NCBI GenBank assembly: GCA_902581795.1 | Contig: CACHPL010000001.1 | Coordinates: forward strand, 248,001-312,000 | DNA length: 64,000 nt | Direction of reading: 5' to 3' | DNA from: an uncultured Pelagibacteraceae bacterium | GTDB taxonomy: Bacteria > Pseudomonadota > Alphaproteobacteria > Pelagibacterales > Pelagibacteraceae | In this document: piece by piece, positions 45,315-53,488 of the stretch | Position numbering within the stretch: the first letter of the stretch is position 1 | Layout of the letters: every line of letters begins with the position of its first letter | The notes under the pieces: model-generated | Databases searched by the model: none | Seen by the model: the letters and a program-made list of their open reading frames with translations, nothing else | What the model was told of the DNA's origin: nothing | Program-made: the position numbers and the translations under genes

Positions 45315-45695
45315 ATGATTAAACAAATTCCAAGTGATAAAATCAAAGACTTCATTAAAGAGAATCCAAAAAGTATTTTGTTAGACGTAAGAACAAAAGA
45401 AGAGTGGGACCAAATAGGAAAACCCGATGGTGATAAAATAGGAATTAAAACATATTTTTTATCGTCCCAGTTTCAAGGAAGAATTATTAACGAAAATTTT
45501 ATAAAAGAATTTGAAGATTTAAAAATTGATAAAAATTCTGAAATTCTAGTAATGTGTGGATCAGGTAATAGATCCCAAAGAGCAGCGGAGCTTTTAACTG
45601 AAAAAGGTTTTAAATGCTTAAATGTTTCAGATGGTTTTAGAGGAGACGGTGGAGAGAAAATTGGTTGGAAAAATAATCAACTTCCAACTATATAA
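45315..45695 (+). CDS. Rhodanese-domain sulfurtransferase
   Basis: The 126-aa single-domain rhodanese has L-L-D-V-R-T-K-E-E-W near residue 21 and the active-site loop M-C-G-S-G-N-R-S near 85 with the persulfide-carrying Cys. It starts directly after rnhA. The physiological sulfur acceptor is unknown. Its stop codon abuts that of the convergent peroxiredoxin gene (TAATTA at 45693-45698). Confidence 0.9.
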   Translation: MIKQIPSDKIKDFIKENPKSILLDVRTKEEWDQIGKPDGDKIGIKTYFLSSQFQGRIINENFIKEFEDLKIDKNSEILVMCGSGNRSQRAAELLTEKGFKCLNVSDGFRGDGGEKIGWKNNQLPTI

Positions 45696-46184
45696 TTAAA
45701 TTTTGTTTAAAAAATTTTCTGCTGCAGATAATTCGCAATTGGCTGTTTCTTTTTCTTCCTCAATCTTCTTTACTACGCTATTCTCTAAGAGCATTGTGTA
45801 TCTATTTGATCGTATTCCCAAACCTTTTGCGGACTTATCTACTTCAGCCCCGATAGCTCTAGTAAATTTGCAAAAAGGGTCTCCTACCATGAATATCTTA
45901 TTATCTACATTTTGATTTTGACCCCAGGCTTTCATTACATTTGGGTCGTTAACAGCAATACAAATTATTTTTGTTATTCCTTTTTTTAAGGCTAAATCGT
46001 AGTTTTTTACATATCCAGGCAAATGAACCGTTGAGCATGTTTTGGTAAATGCTCCAGGCATACCCAAAATTATAGCTTTTTGATCTTTTAACAGATCGTT
46101 TGTTGTAATTTTTTTTACTTCGTTTTTTTCATCTAAATAAAAAAAATCATTTTGAGGTAATTTGTCACCAATTTTAATTTTCAT
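45696..46184 (-). CDS. Peroxiredoxin, Prx5/AhpE-like (atypical 2-Cys or 1-Cys)
   Basis: The 162-aa protein is a Prx5-group peroxiredoxin. It has the peroxidatic Cys in P-G-A-F-T-K-T-C-S near residue 48, followed by H-L-P-G-Y, and a later N-D-P-N-V-M-K-A-W segment. It reduces peroxides, probably with glutaredoxin or thioredoxin as partner. It overlaps thrC by 4 nt, an arrangement that suggests one transcript from the cox-thrC direction. Confidence 0.92.
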   Translation of the reverse strand: MKIKIGDKLPQNDFFYLDEKNEVKKITTNDLLKDQKAIILGMPGAFTKTCSTVHLPGYVKNYDLALKKGITKIICIAVNDPNVMKAWGQNQNVDNKIFMVGDPFCKFTRAIGAEVDKSAKGLGIRSNRYTMLLENSVVKKIEEEKETANCELSAAENFLNKI

Positions 46185-47557
46185 GATATTTTTCCTAGAA
46201 TATATTCTTTTATATCAGTTATTTTATTTTCTAAAACATCATACTTTTCTTTTTTATCCATTAGATGGGCTATTTGCTTAGGCATTGCCACTTCCTTAGA
46301 TGTTGCCATTTTAATCGTCTCTAAAAATTTATAGGGGTGGGCTGTGCCTAATATTAAAATTACAGAGTTATCCTTAATAATTTTAGATGCTCCAACTGCA
46401 GTTGCTGTATGTGGATCTAATATAAAATCATGATTTTTTGAAAAATTTTTAATGATTTCAATAGTTTCCTTGTCATTTATTTTTTTAGCACTAAAATCTT
46501 TTTTTATAATAGCGATCTGCTCTTTATTTAATAAAAATGAACCTTTTAATTTTAAATCATTCATAAAAACTGAAACTTTTTTATCGTCTTCATCAAGAAT
46601 GTAAAAAAGTAGTCTCTCAAAGTTACTTGATATTTGAACATCCATGCTCGGAGATAAGGAGGGCTTGACTTTACTCGGTTTATATTCCCCTGTGTTAATA
46701 ACTCTTTCTAAAATGTCATTTTCATTGGTAGCAATTATTAATTTTTCAATTGGTAATCCCATTTTTTTAGCCATATACCCTGCAAATACATCTCCAAAGT
46801 TTCCAGTTGGGACTGCAAAATTAATTTTTTTGTTTTTAAACTTAAAATAAGAGTAAAAATAATAAACTATTTGGCAAACTATTCTTGCCCAGTTAATAGA
46901 GTTTACGCCTGACATATTAATTTTTTCTCTAAATTTATTTTCAGAAAACATTTCTTTTACATGTTTTTGGCAATCATCAAATGTTCCCCTAATAGCTATG
47001 TTGTAAATATTGTTTGATCCAACAGTTGTCATTATTTTTCTTTGAATATTTGAAATTTTATTATATGGATGCAAAACAAAAACATTAATATTTTTTCTAT
47101 CATTTAGGGCAGCTATAGCTGCTGAACCGGTATCACCAGAAGTCGCTACTACAATATTTACTGTTTTGTTAGATGAAATATTAAGCTCGTCATACATATT
47201 TCCAAGTACCTGCATTGCTATATCTTTAAATGCTAAAGTCGGTCCATGATAAAGTTCTATTAAATTTATGTCTCCAAATTTCTTAATATTTATTACCTCC
47301 TGAGTTGTAAAATTTTTATAGGACATTTCTAAAAGTTTTTTTAATTTATTTTTTTCAAAATCTGATGAGCAAAAGTTTAAAATAATTTCTGTTGCAAGAT
47401 CTACGTAATTTAATTTACTTAATTTTTCTATTTCAGAATTATTATACTTTTTTATTTGCCGTGGTATAAACAAACCCCCATCGGGAGCGAGTCCTCTTAA
47501 AAAAATATCTTTGAAATTATATTTTAATGTTTTGTTCCGTGTGCTGATATATTCCAC
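46181..47557 (-). CDS. thrC: Threonine synthase
   Basis: ThrC converts phosphohomoserine to threonine with PLP. The 458-aa protein has the N-terminal F-L-R-G-L-A-P-D-G-G-L-F-I-P, the PLP lysine in G-P-T-L-A-F-K-D-I-A near residue 110, the A-T-S-G-D-T-G-S-A-A motif near 140 and the phosphate-binding P-T-G-N-F-G-D near 250. The start codon is GTG and overlaps by one base the stop of the upstream 57-aa gene (TAGTG), which supports both calls. Confidence 0.96.
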   Translation of the reverse strand: MEYISTRNKTLKYNFKDIFLRGLAPDGGLFIPRQIKKYNNSEIEKLSKLNYVDLATEIILNFCSSDFEKNKLKKLLEMSYKNFTTQEVINIKKFGDINLIELYHGPTLAFKDIAMQVLGNMYDELNISSNKTVNIVVATSGDTGSAAIAALNDRKNINVFVLHPYNKISNIQRKIMTTVGSNNIYNIAIRGTFDDCQKHVKEMFSENKFREKINMSGVNSINWARIVCQIVYYFYSYFKFKNKKINFAVPTGNFGDVFAGYMAKKMGLPIEKLIIATNENDILERVINTGEYKPSKVKPSLSPSMDVQISSNFERLLFYILDEDDKKVSVFMNDLKLKGSFLLNKEQIAIIKKDFSAKKINDKETIEIIKNFSKNHDFILDPHTATAVGASKIIKDNSVILILGTAHPYKFLETIKMATSKEVAMPKQIAHLMDKKEKYDVLENKITDIKEYILGKIS

Positions 47558-47730
47558 TAGCTAGATGATTTTTCTTCGTTTTTAAAATTTTTTTTCCATG
47601 ATCTATTAAGTAATCCTAGAAGAGTAAGCGAAACCACAATGATTAATAGAGCCAATTGACCGCCTGATGTCTCTGAAATACATACAGCGCACATTTTAAG
47701 AATTTCGGTATTTGAAATATCAATAATCAT
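47557..47730 (-). CDS. 57-aa single-span membrane peptide with M-C-x-x-C motif in the cox cluster
   Basis: This short gene reads ATG at 47730 to TAG at 47557. Its ATG overlaps the cox11 stop by 4 nt (ATGA) and its stop overlaps the thrC GTG by one base; such coupling at both ends supports a real gene. The N-terminal 25 residues hold K-M-C-A-V-C (Cys14 and Cys17). One membrane helix follows at about 26-41, then a basic and Ser-rich tail. The positive-inside rule puts the Cys pair in the periplasm, where copper is inserted into the oxidase. I do not recognise a named family. Confidence 0.75.
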   Translation of the reverse strand: MIIDISNTEILKMCAVCISETSGGQLALLIIVVSLTLLGLLNRSWKKNFKNEEKSSS

Positions 47731-48164
47731 TTTTTAAAATATACAAACTGAATTATAGCTTCTTTTATATTCTTTGTCACATTTGGGTCAACCAATAAAA
47801 CCAAAGCGTATTTTTCTTTTTCTCCTGCTTTTAAAGTTTGTTTCTCATAACAAAAGCAGTTCATTTTAGTCATGTATTCCTTTAGTTCAGGTGGATAAAC
47901 CTGAAAAGTTGCCATTGCTGTGACGCTTGTTTTACTTAAGTTCTTTACAAAATAATTTATTGTCTTTACTTCACCAGGTTTCAAAATAATATTTTTTTCC
48001 TCTGACTCAAACTCTAAAGGCAAATCTTTATGTACACTTGTTACTAATTTTGTTGAAATCCATTGATTACTAGATTTATCGATTTTTATAAAAACAAACG
48101 AAATAATTAGAATAAATATCAATAAACTTAATAATAGAAAGATATTTTTTTTATATTTAAGCAA
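47727..48164 (-). CDS. ctaG: Cytochrome c oxidase assembly protein CtaG/Cox11, shortened
   Basis: Cox11 delivers copper to CuB of subunit I. The 145-aa protein has one N-terminal membrane helix (about 8-26), the beta-sandwich domain and the copper motif C-F-C-Y at residues 103-106 (usual C-F-C-F), followed by Q-T-L-K-A-G-E. A V-D-P segment is near 123. It is shorter than the usual 180-200 aa, and the membrane-proximal F-C-x-x-T-G segment that normally contributes another conserved Cys is missing. It overlaps ctaB by 8 nt and the 57-aa gene by 4 nt. Confidence 0.9.
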   Translation of the reverse strand: MLKYKKNIFLLLSLLIFILIISFVFIKIDKSSNQWISTKLVTSVHKDLPLEFESEEKNIILKPGEVKTINYFVKNLSKTSVTAMATFQVYPPELKEYMTKMNCFCYEKQTLKAGEKEKYALVLLVDPNVTKNIKEAIIQFVYFKK

Positions 48165-49071
48165 ATTTATCCACTAATATTGATATGAAGATTGCAAACA
48201 AATAAAGAATTGAAAAAGCAAATATTTGTTTAGAAATATTTTTTTCAGATTTTTTATCTTTTGTTTTCAGAAGCTGAAAGCAAACAAAAATATAGTATGC
48301 GCTTAAAGGAAATGAAAACAATAAATAAATAAGACCTAAAAATTCTAAATAATACGGGGCTGTTGCAACAGGAAATAATAAAATTGAATATACAAATATA
48401 TTTTTCTTAGTAGTTTCTACTCCCGATGTTACGGGCAACATTGGAATATTAGCTTTTTTATAATCTTCAGATTTAAAAAGGCTTAAGGCCCAAAAATGAG
48501 ATGGTGTCCAAACAAAAATTATTAGAAATAAAATAATTGGTTCAATTGAAACACTTCCGGTCGCTATTGCCCAACCAATTACTGGTGGCAAAGCGCCCGC
48601 AGCTCCACCAATCACAATATTTTGTGGAGTCTTCCTCTTAAGCCAAATTGTATAAACAAAAACATAAAATAAAATTGTTAAGGCAAGTAACGAAGCTGCA
48701 ATAAGATTTGAAAAAAAATATAAAGCTCCTACTGAAACAAAAGAGGATATTACACCAAAAATTAGTGCTTCTTTTTTAGTTAACTTTCCAGTTGGAATTG
48801 GTCTCAAACAAGTTCTAGACATAACTTTATCAACATCGGCTTCATACCAGCAATTTAAGGAGCCGGCAGCGCCAGATCCAAGAGCAACTGCAGCGATGGA
48901 TAAAATCGCATATAAATAATCAACACTTTTAAATGGAGCGATTAAAAAACCGACTACACAAGTAAAAATGGCAAGAGACATAACTCTTGGCTTCATTAAT
49001 TCGAATAAAGCTTTTATGTAATGAACGGTGTCAAATTTAAATTCTCTAGTTTTTGTTTGAGTATTAAGCAA
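48157..49071 (-). CDS. ctaB: Protoheme IX farnesyltransferase (haem O synthase)
   Basis: CtaB adds farnesyl to haem b for the oxidase haem. The 304-aa protein is a UbiA-superfamily membrane enzyme with N-x-x-x-D (L-N-C-W-Y-E-A-D-V-D) near residue 72, R-T-C-L-R-P-I-P-T-G and the second motif Y-T-I-W-L-K-R near 142. W-T-P-S-H-F-W-A-L is diagnostic of haem O synthases. Haem A synthase (ctaA) is not in the window. Gene order subunit IV-ctaB-cox11 matches the cluster. Confidence 0.96.
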   Translation of the reverse strand: MLNTQTKTREFKFDTVHYIKALFELMKPRVMSLAIFTCVVGFLIAPFKSVDYLYAILSIAAVALGSGAAGSLNCWYEADVDKVMSRTCLRPIPTGKLTKKEALIFGVISSFVSVGALYFFSNLIAASLLALTILFYVFVYTIWLKRKTPQNIVIGGAAGALPPVIGWAIATGSVSIEPIILFLIIFVWTPSHFWALSLFKSEDYKKANIPMLPVTSGVETTKKNIFVYSILLFPVATAPYYLEFLGLIYLLFSFPLSAYYIFVCFQLLKTKDKKSEKNISKQIFAFSILYLFAIFISILVDKFA

Positions 49072-49089
49072 TTGAAATCCTACCTCGAA

Positions 49090-49476
49090 TTATTCACCCA
49101 AAACAAAATAGATAAGTCTAGTAAAAACTGTATATTTTCCCTCAGCAACCATTAGACCTACGAAACACGCTATTGCAGTCATAGGCCATAGCAAAACGTT
49201 CACTAATGCATATCTTTCCCAAAAAAGATGCATAAAGAAGGCCATAATTAAACCTGCTTTCAAGAACATGAAAAATAAAATTAGTGACCATCTAAGTAAA
49301 CCTTGAAACTGGTACCAATCAACCATGTAAGAAAAAAAACTTAAAACAAATAACAGTCCCCAAATCCATAAGTAAATACCTATCTTATGTGTAGTTGATG
49401 ATTTTTCTTTATTATTATCTAATTCAGTTTTTTCGTTCATACATATTGTTATCTTACCAAAGATAGAAAAAAGCAA
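49090..49476 (-). CDS. Cytochrome c oxidase subunit IV-type protein
   Basis: The 128-aa protein has three membrane helices at about residues 35-52, 60-83 and 90-110. A middle helix with K-A-G-L-I-M-A-F-F-M-H-L is typical of prokaryotic subunit IV (COX4_pro/CyoD-like). The first 12 residues overlap the upstream subunit III gene by 23 nt. The second Met, about residue 12, is a possible alternative start that would remove the overlap. It is an accessory subunit without cofactors. Confidence 0.82.
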   Translation of the reverse strand: MLFSIFGKITICMNEKTELDNNKEKSSTTHKIGIYLWIWGLLFVLSFFSYMVDWYQFQGLLRWSLILFFMFLKAGLIMAFFMHLFWERYALVNVLLWPMTAIACFVGLMVAEGKYTVFTRLIYFVLGE

Positions 49477-50158
49477 AAATAAAAACCCACACTAAATCCA
49501 CAAAGTGCCAATAAAGTCCCAATATTTCGATCGAAACGTAATCAGACTTCATTGTAGTGAAAAATCCCCTTCTTCCGCTATCAAAATCTCCTCTAAATAC
49601 TTTTCTAGCAAAAATGAATAGAAATATTACACCTATAGATACGTGTGTACCATGAAAACCAGTGATCATGAAAAAATATGAACCAAATTGAGCTGCGCCA
49701 AAAGGATTTGACCATGGTCTCACTCCTTCATGTATTAATTTTGACCACTCATAGGCTTGCATTCCTACAAATGTCAAACCACCAATTGCTGTAGCAAGAA
49801 TAAACCAGCCACACATTTTTTTATTTTTTTCATACCCATACTTCACAGCTAAAGCCATGGTTCCGCTACTTGTGATAAGCACAAAAGTCATTATTGCGAT
49901 TAGAAGTAACGGCACAGGCACTCCCATAAAATCAAGCGAAAACACTTCGCTTGTGTTTGGCCAATCAACAACTGTTGAGGCCCTGCCCTTCATATATGAA
50001 ATTAAAAAACAACTAAAAATAAATGTATCACTTAATAAGAAGATCCACATCATTGCTTTACCCCACTGAACACCCTTAAACGCGGTTTGATCTGAACCTA
50101 AATCACTTGGAACACTTTTCCAACCTTTAGGAAGATTTTCAAATGATGAGTCGGACAT
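49454..50158 (-). CDS. Cytochrome c oxidase subunit III, paralogue 2 (CoxP-like)
   Basis: The 234-aa protein has a soluble N-terminus of about 30 residues, then five membrane helices. Family marks are W-I-F-L-L-S-D-T-F-I-F near residue 40, Q-A-Y-E-W near 128, F-F-M-I-T-G-F-H-G-T-H-V near 152 and Y-W-H-F-V-D-L-V-W at the end. This is the five-to-seven-helix heme-copper oxidase subunit III. A second subunit III gene lies directly upstream. The pair matches CoxO and CoxP of CoxMNOP-type oxidases. Confidence 0.9.
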   Translation of the reverse strand: MSDSSFENLPKGWKSVPSDLGSDQTAFKGVQWGKAMMWIFLLSDTFIFSCFLISYMKGRASTVVDWPNTSEVFSLDFMGVPVPLLLIAIMTFVLITSSGTMALAVKYGYEKNKKMCGWFILATAIGGLTFVGMQAYEWSKLIHEGVRPWSNPFGAAQFGSYFFMITGFHGTHVSIGVIFLFIFARKVFRGDFDSGRRGFFTTMKSDYVSIEILGLYWHFVDLVWVFIFAFFYLW

Positions 50159-50170
50159 ATTTAATATTCC

Positions 50171-50803
50171 TTAACTTGATAACATTAATCCAAAAAGAAC
50201 AATCCAAACAGCTAATAAAAAGTGCCAGTATACTGCACAAGTATCAATTAAATTATTTATTTCTTCTTTTTTGTGGGTCCTTTTAATAAATTTTGAAGTA
50301 GTTTTGCCCCAAAAATAAATACCTCCAACTATATGAAGACCATGAATTGTGGTAAACAAATAGAAGAAAGCGTTAGCAACATTAGTTGTAGCGTAATATC
50401 CGGTACTCATAAGTTGATACCAAACAATAAGCTGGCCTATCAGAAAAGAATAAGCAAGAAAACCTACAAAATATAAACAATTTTTTGTTTTATCAAAAAT
50501 ACCCTTTTCAGCATATTTTGTTGTCATGTGAAAAACTAAACTGCTTATAACTAAAATACCTGTATTTAACCAAAGCAACCACGGTTCAGGCATATTTTTC
50601 CAGTCACTTATAAGCATACGATCAGAATACGCCACTATAAACAGTGAAAATAAAACTGTGCTGGCAGCCATTAACGTTCTTAAACCTAGCTTCTGTTTGC
50701 TTAAATTAACCGTTTGTCCTTGGTGCTGGTTATCTGCCTCTATTTGATCTTTTTCCCAAGGCTTTTCAGTTAGTAATTGAAAAATACTTTTTTTTTTGTT
50801 CAC
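50171..50803 (-). CDS. Cytochrome c oxidase subunit III, paralogue 1 (CoxO-like)
   Basis: The 210-aa protein has five membrane helices after a 40-residue soluble lead. Motifs include F-Y-L-F-T-T-I-H-G-L-H-I-V-G-G near residue 150 and C-A-V-Y-W-H-F-L-L-A-V-W at the C-terminus, both characteristic of subunit III. It diverges strongly from the other subunit III encoded 12 nt downstream, so the duplication is old. It overlaps coxA by 4 nt. Confidence 0.88.
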   Translation of the reverse strand: MNKKKSIFQLLTEKPWEKDQIEADNQHQGQTVNLSKQKLGLRTLMAASTVLFSLFIVAYSDRMLISDWKNMPEPWLLWLNTGILVISSLVFHMTTKYAEKGIFDKTKNCLYFVGFLAYSFLIGQLIVWYQLMSTGYYATTNVANAFFYLFTTIHGLHIVGGIYFWGKTTSKFIKRTHKKEEINNLIDTCAVYWHFLLAVWIVLFGLMLSS

Positions 50804-52629
50804 GTTTTCTCAACTTTCGCTCCTACTATCTCGCTTGGAGGTTGGTTTTGTGGAATATAATCTTCTTTAGCCCCAGGAACACTGAAATCATAAGGCCATC
50901 TGTAAACCTTAGGAAGTTCCTTGCCCCAGTTACCATGTTCAGGTGGCATTTGAGGTGTTTGCCATTCTAAAGAATTTGCTTTCCAAGGATTTTTTTCTGA
51001 TTTCTTTCCTAGTCGAGCACTAGTGATTAAATTATATAAAAATAGTAATTGTGCTGCTCCTACTATTAGAACTGCTATGGTTATAAATTTATTTAAAAGA
51101 AGTGTAGATGTATCAATATATGGGCTATCATAAATTTCAAAATATCTTCTTGGGACACCAACAAAGCCTTGGTAATGCATAGGAAAATAAATTGCATATG
51201 ATCCTATAAATGTGATCCAAAAGTGGATTTTTCCGAGTGTTTCGTCCATCATTCTCCCAGTTATTAATGGGTACCAATGATAAATTGCTCCAAAGATTAC
51301 AAGTATTGGCGCGATGCCCATGACCATATGAAAATGTGCAACCACAAAATAAGTATCGGATAAAGGAACATCAACAGTAACATTTCCTAGAAACAATCCT
51401 GTTAATCCACCATTTAAAAAAGTGACAATAAAACCTAAAGAAAATAACATTGGCAATGAAAGTTGTATATTTCCTCTCCAAAGAGTTAAAATCCAGTTAT
51501 AAACTTTTATAGCTGTAGGGACCGCAATAATTAAAGTTGTTGTTGCAAAAAAGAAACCAAACCAAGGATTCATACCACTTACATACATGTGGTGCGCCCA
51601 TACAAAAAAGCTCAAAGCGCCAATTCCAACTATTGCCCACACCATCATTCTATATCCAAAAATTGTTTTTCTAGAATGTACAGAAAGTAAATCAGATACG
51701 ATACCAAATGCAGGTAGAGCCACAATGTAGACTTCTGGATGGCCAAAGAACCAAAATAAATGTTGAAATAAAATTGGACTTCCTCCCTCGTGGGTCAGTG
51801 TCTCTCCTAAAGAAACCATTGCTGGCATAAAAAAACTTGTTCCAAGCAAACTGTCTAATGTCATCATCAAACAGCCTACTAACAAAGCAGGAAATGCAAA
51901 CATAGCAAGAACAGTTGCTGTAAATATTCCCCAAATCGTAAGAGGCAACCTCATAAGAGTCATGCCTCGAGCTCTTAATTGTAATACAGTAATAATATAA
52001 TTTAGTCCTCCCATCGTAAAACCAGCAACAAAAAGTATTAATGAAATTAGCATTAAAATTATACCCATGTCGCTTCCTGGTGTTCCGGCAGTAATAGCTT
52101 GTGGCGGATAAAGAGTCCAACCCGCTCCTGTGGGACCCCCAGGTACAAAAAAGCTGGCTAATAAAACCAAAACTGCAACCACAAATGCCCAATAACTCAG
52201 CATGTTTACATATGGGAAAGCCATATCCCTAGCACCACACATTAGTGGTATTAATAAATTACCAAAACCTCCTAAAAATAATGCCGTTAATAAATAAACT
52301 ACCATTATCATCCCGTGCATTGTCACAAACTGGTAATATGCTCCTGGATCCAACCATCCCAAACCAGGAAAAGCCAATTGAATTCTCATCAACCAAGATA
52401 AAACTAATCCTAAAAGACCTGTGCCTACTGCTGTTAAAGCATATTGGATACCAATATATTTTGCATCTTGTGAAAAAACATATGTAGTCCACCAACTGTG
52501 AGAGTGATAAAGCTCTTGATCTGGAAGTTCTGCATCTGGAACGGAATCTATATCGGGTGAAGAAACTGATGACGCATCACCAGCGTAATCTGATTTTGCT
52601 TCTAATTTATGTTCGTATTCGTCTGACAT
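50800..52629 (-). CDS. coxA: Cytochrome c oxidase subunit I (aa3 type)
   Basis: The 609-aa catalytic subunit has twelve predicted helices. H-G-M-I-M-V near residue 104 holds a haem a ligand and G-A-R-D-M-A-F-P is at the D-channel entrance. F-G-H-P-E-V-Y-I carries the CuB His, the proton-channel Glu and the cross-linked Tyr. The A-H-H-M-Y CuB pair, P-T-A-I-K (K-channel Thr and Lys) and A-H-F-H-M-V (haem ligands) follow. It is therefore a type A proton-pumping oxidase with all key residues. An acidic 45-residue N-terminal lead and a P-W-x-A-x-x-L-E-W-x-x-x-x-P-P C-terminus are typical. Confidence 0.97.
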   Translation of the reverse strand: MSDEYEHKLEAKSDYAGDASSVSSPDIDSVPDAELPDQELYHSHSWWTTYVFSQDAKYIGIQYALTAVGTGLLGLVLSWLMRIQLAFPGLGWLDPGAYYQFVTMHGMIMVVYLLTALFLGGFGNLLIPLMCGARDMAFPYVNMLSYWAFVVAVLVLLASFFVPGGPTGAGWTLYPPQAITAGTPGSDMGIILMLISLILFVAGFTMGGLNYIITVLQLRARGMTLMRLPLTIWGIFTATVLAMFAFPALLVGCLMMTLDSLLGTSFFMPAMVSLGETLTHEGGSPILFQHLFWFFGHPEVYIVALPAFGIVSDLLSVHSRKTIFGYRMMVWAIVGIGALSFFVWAHHMYVSGMNPWFGFFFATTTLIIAVPTAIKVYNWILTLWRGNIQLSLPMLFSLGFIVTFLNGGLTGLFLGNVTVDVPLSDTYFVVAHFHMVMGIAPILVIFGAIYHWYPLITGRMMDETLGKIHFWITFIGSYAIYFPMHYQGFVGVPRRYFEIYDSPYIDTSTLLLNKFITIAVLIVGAAQLLFLYNLITSARLGKKSEKNPWKANSLEWQTPQMPPEHGNWGKELPKVYRWPYDFSVPGAKEDYIPQNQPPSEIVGAKVEKT

Positions 52630-52650
52630 ATTTCAATTCACTTATATAGT

Positions 52651-53487
52651 TTATTTATCCTTTTTTACTAGTTGCAAATTGTCGTTTTTTTGATTTTTTG
52701 CTAACATTTTCTCAAAAGTTATTTGTTTTGCTTCCCACTTTTTATAATCTTGTTCTTCATCTACTATAACTCTACCCCTCATAGCATAGTGACCTGAACC
52801 ACAATACTCAGCACATAAAACTTCAAAATCACCCGTTCTTGTCGGTGTAAGCCAATAGTATGTCACAATACCTGGAACCATATCCATCTTTCCTCTAAAT
52901 TGTGGGACATAAAAATTATGTAAAACATCGATGGTTCTTAATTCAAATTTTACCGGACGGTCTATTAAAAGGTGAAGTTCCTGTGCGTCAACTAAAAGAT
53001 CATCTTTACCATTTGTATCCTCTATGATAAGTCCAAAAGGATTATCATCATTTATATATTTGATATCTGTTTTTCCCAAAATACCATCATCACCTGGTAG
53101 TCTATATTTCCAACCCCACTGATATGCAAAAACTTCTACTTTGTAAGCGTTATCGGGAACGGTAACATATTGGTTCCAAACAACTAATCCTGGTGCTAAT
53201 AGGGCGGCAACTCCTATAGCGGTTGCCCATGTCAATCTACTTTCTAACTTTTTATCTTCCGGTTTATATTCAGCTCTTCTGTCTTTGTTGTAGCTAAATT
53301 TCCAAACACAATACGCAACGAAAAAACATATAGCCACGAAAACAAAACCAGTGATCCAAAATGTTAAAATTATTGTGTCATCCATATTTCCCCAGTTTGA
53401 TGCAACTTCCGTCCACCACCATGGAGACCAAAAATGAAATGCTATTGATCCAACCGTTATTAAAAATATACTAAGTGCAACAATCAT
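52651..53487 (-). CDS. coxB: Cytochrome c oxidase subunit II
   Basis: The 278-aa subunit has two membrane helices (about residues 1-20 and 38-62 region, with a further hydrophobic segment near 92-112) and a periplasmic cupredoxin domain. The electron-entry aromatic patch is Y-Q-W-G-W near 122. CuA ligands are His190 (D-V-L-H), Cys225 and Cys229 (C-A-E-Y-C), Glu227, His233 and Met236. No covalent haem c domain is fused. It accepts electrons from cytochrome c. It follows the 86-aa membrane protein after 1 nt. Confidence 0.96.
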   Translation of the reverse strand: MIVALSIFLITVGSIAFHFWSPWWWTEVASNWGNMDDTIILTFWITGFVFVAICFFVAYCVWKFSYNKDRRAEYKPEDKKLESRLTWATAIGVAALLAPGLVVWNQYVTVPDNAYKVEVFAYQWGWKYRLPGDDGILGKTDIKYINDDNPFGLIIEDTNGKDDLLVDAQELHLLIDRPVKFELRTIDVLHNFYVPQFRGKMDMVPGIVTYYWLTPTRTGDFEVLCAEYCGSGHYAMRGRVIVDEEQDYKKWEAKQITFEKMLAKNQKNDNLQLVKKDK

Positions 53488-53488
53488 T

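Noticed and set aside
51692-52192. A 166-aa minus-strand frame within coxA
   Set aside because: It lies in another frame of the same strand inside a conserved catalytic subunit; its Cys/Tyr/Ser-rich translation is a frame-shifted reading of coxA.
50800-52629. Possible loss of the K-channel lysine in subunit I, seen as S-L-P-M in place of a lysine-containing segment
   Set aside because: The functional K-channel residues lie in the P-T-x-x-K segment, which is intact; the other lysine is not the channel residue.
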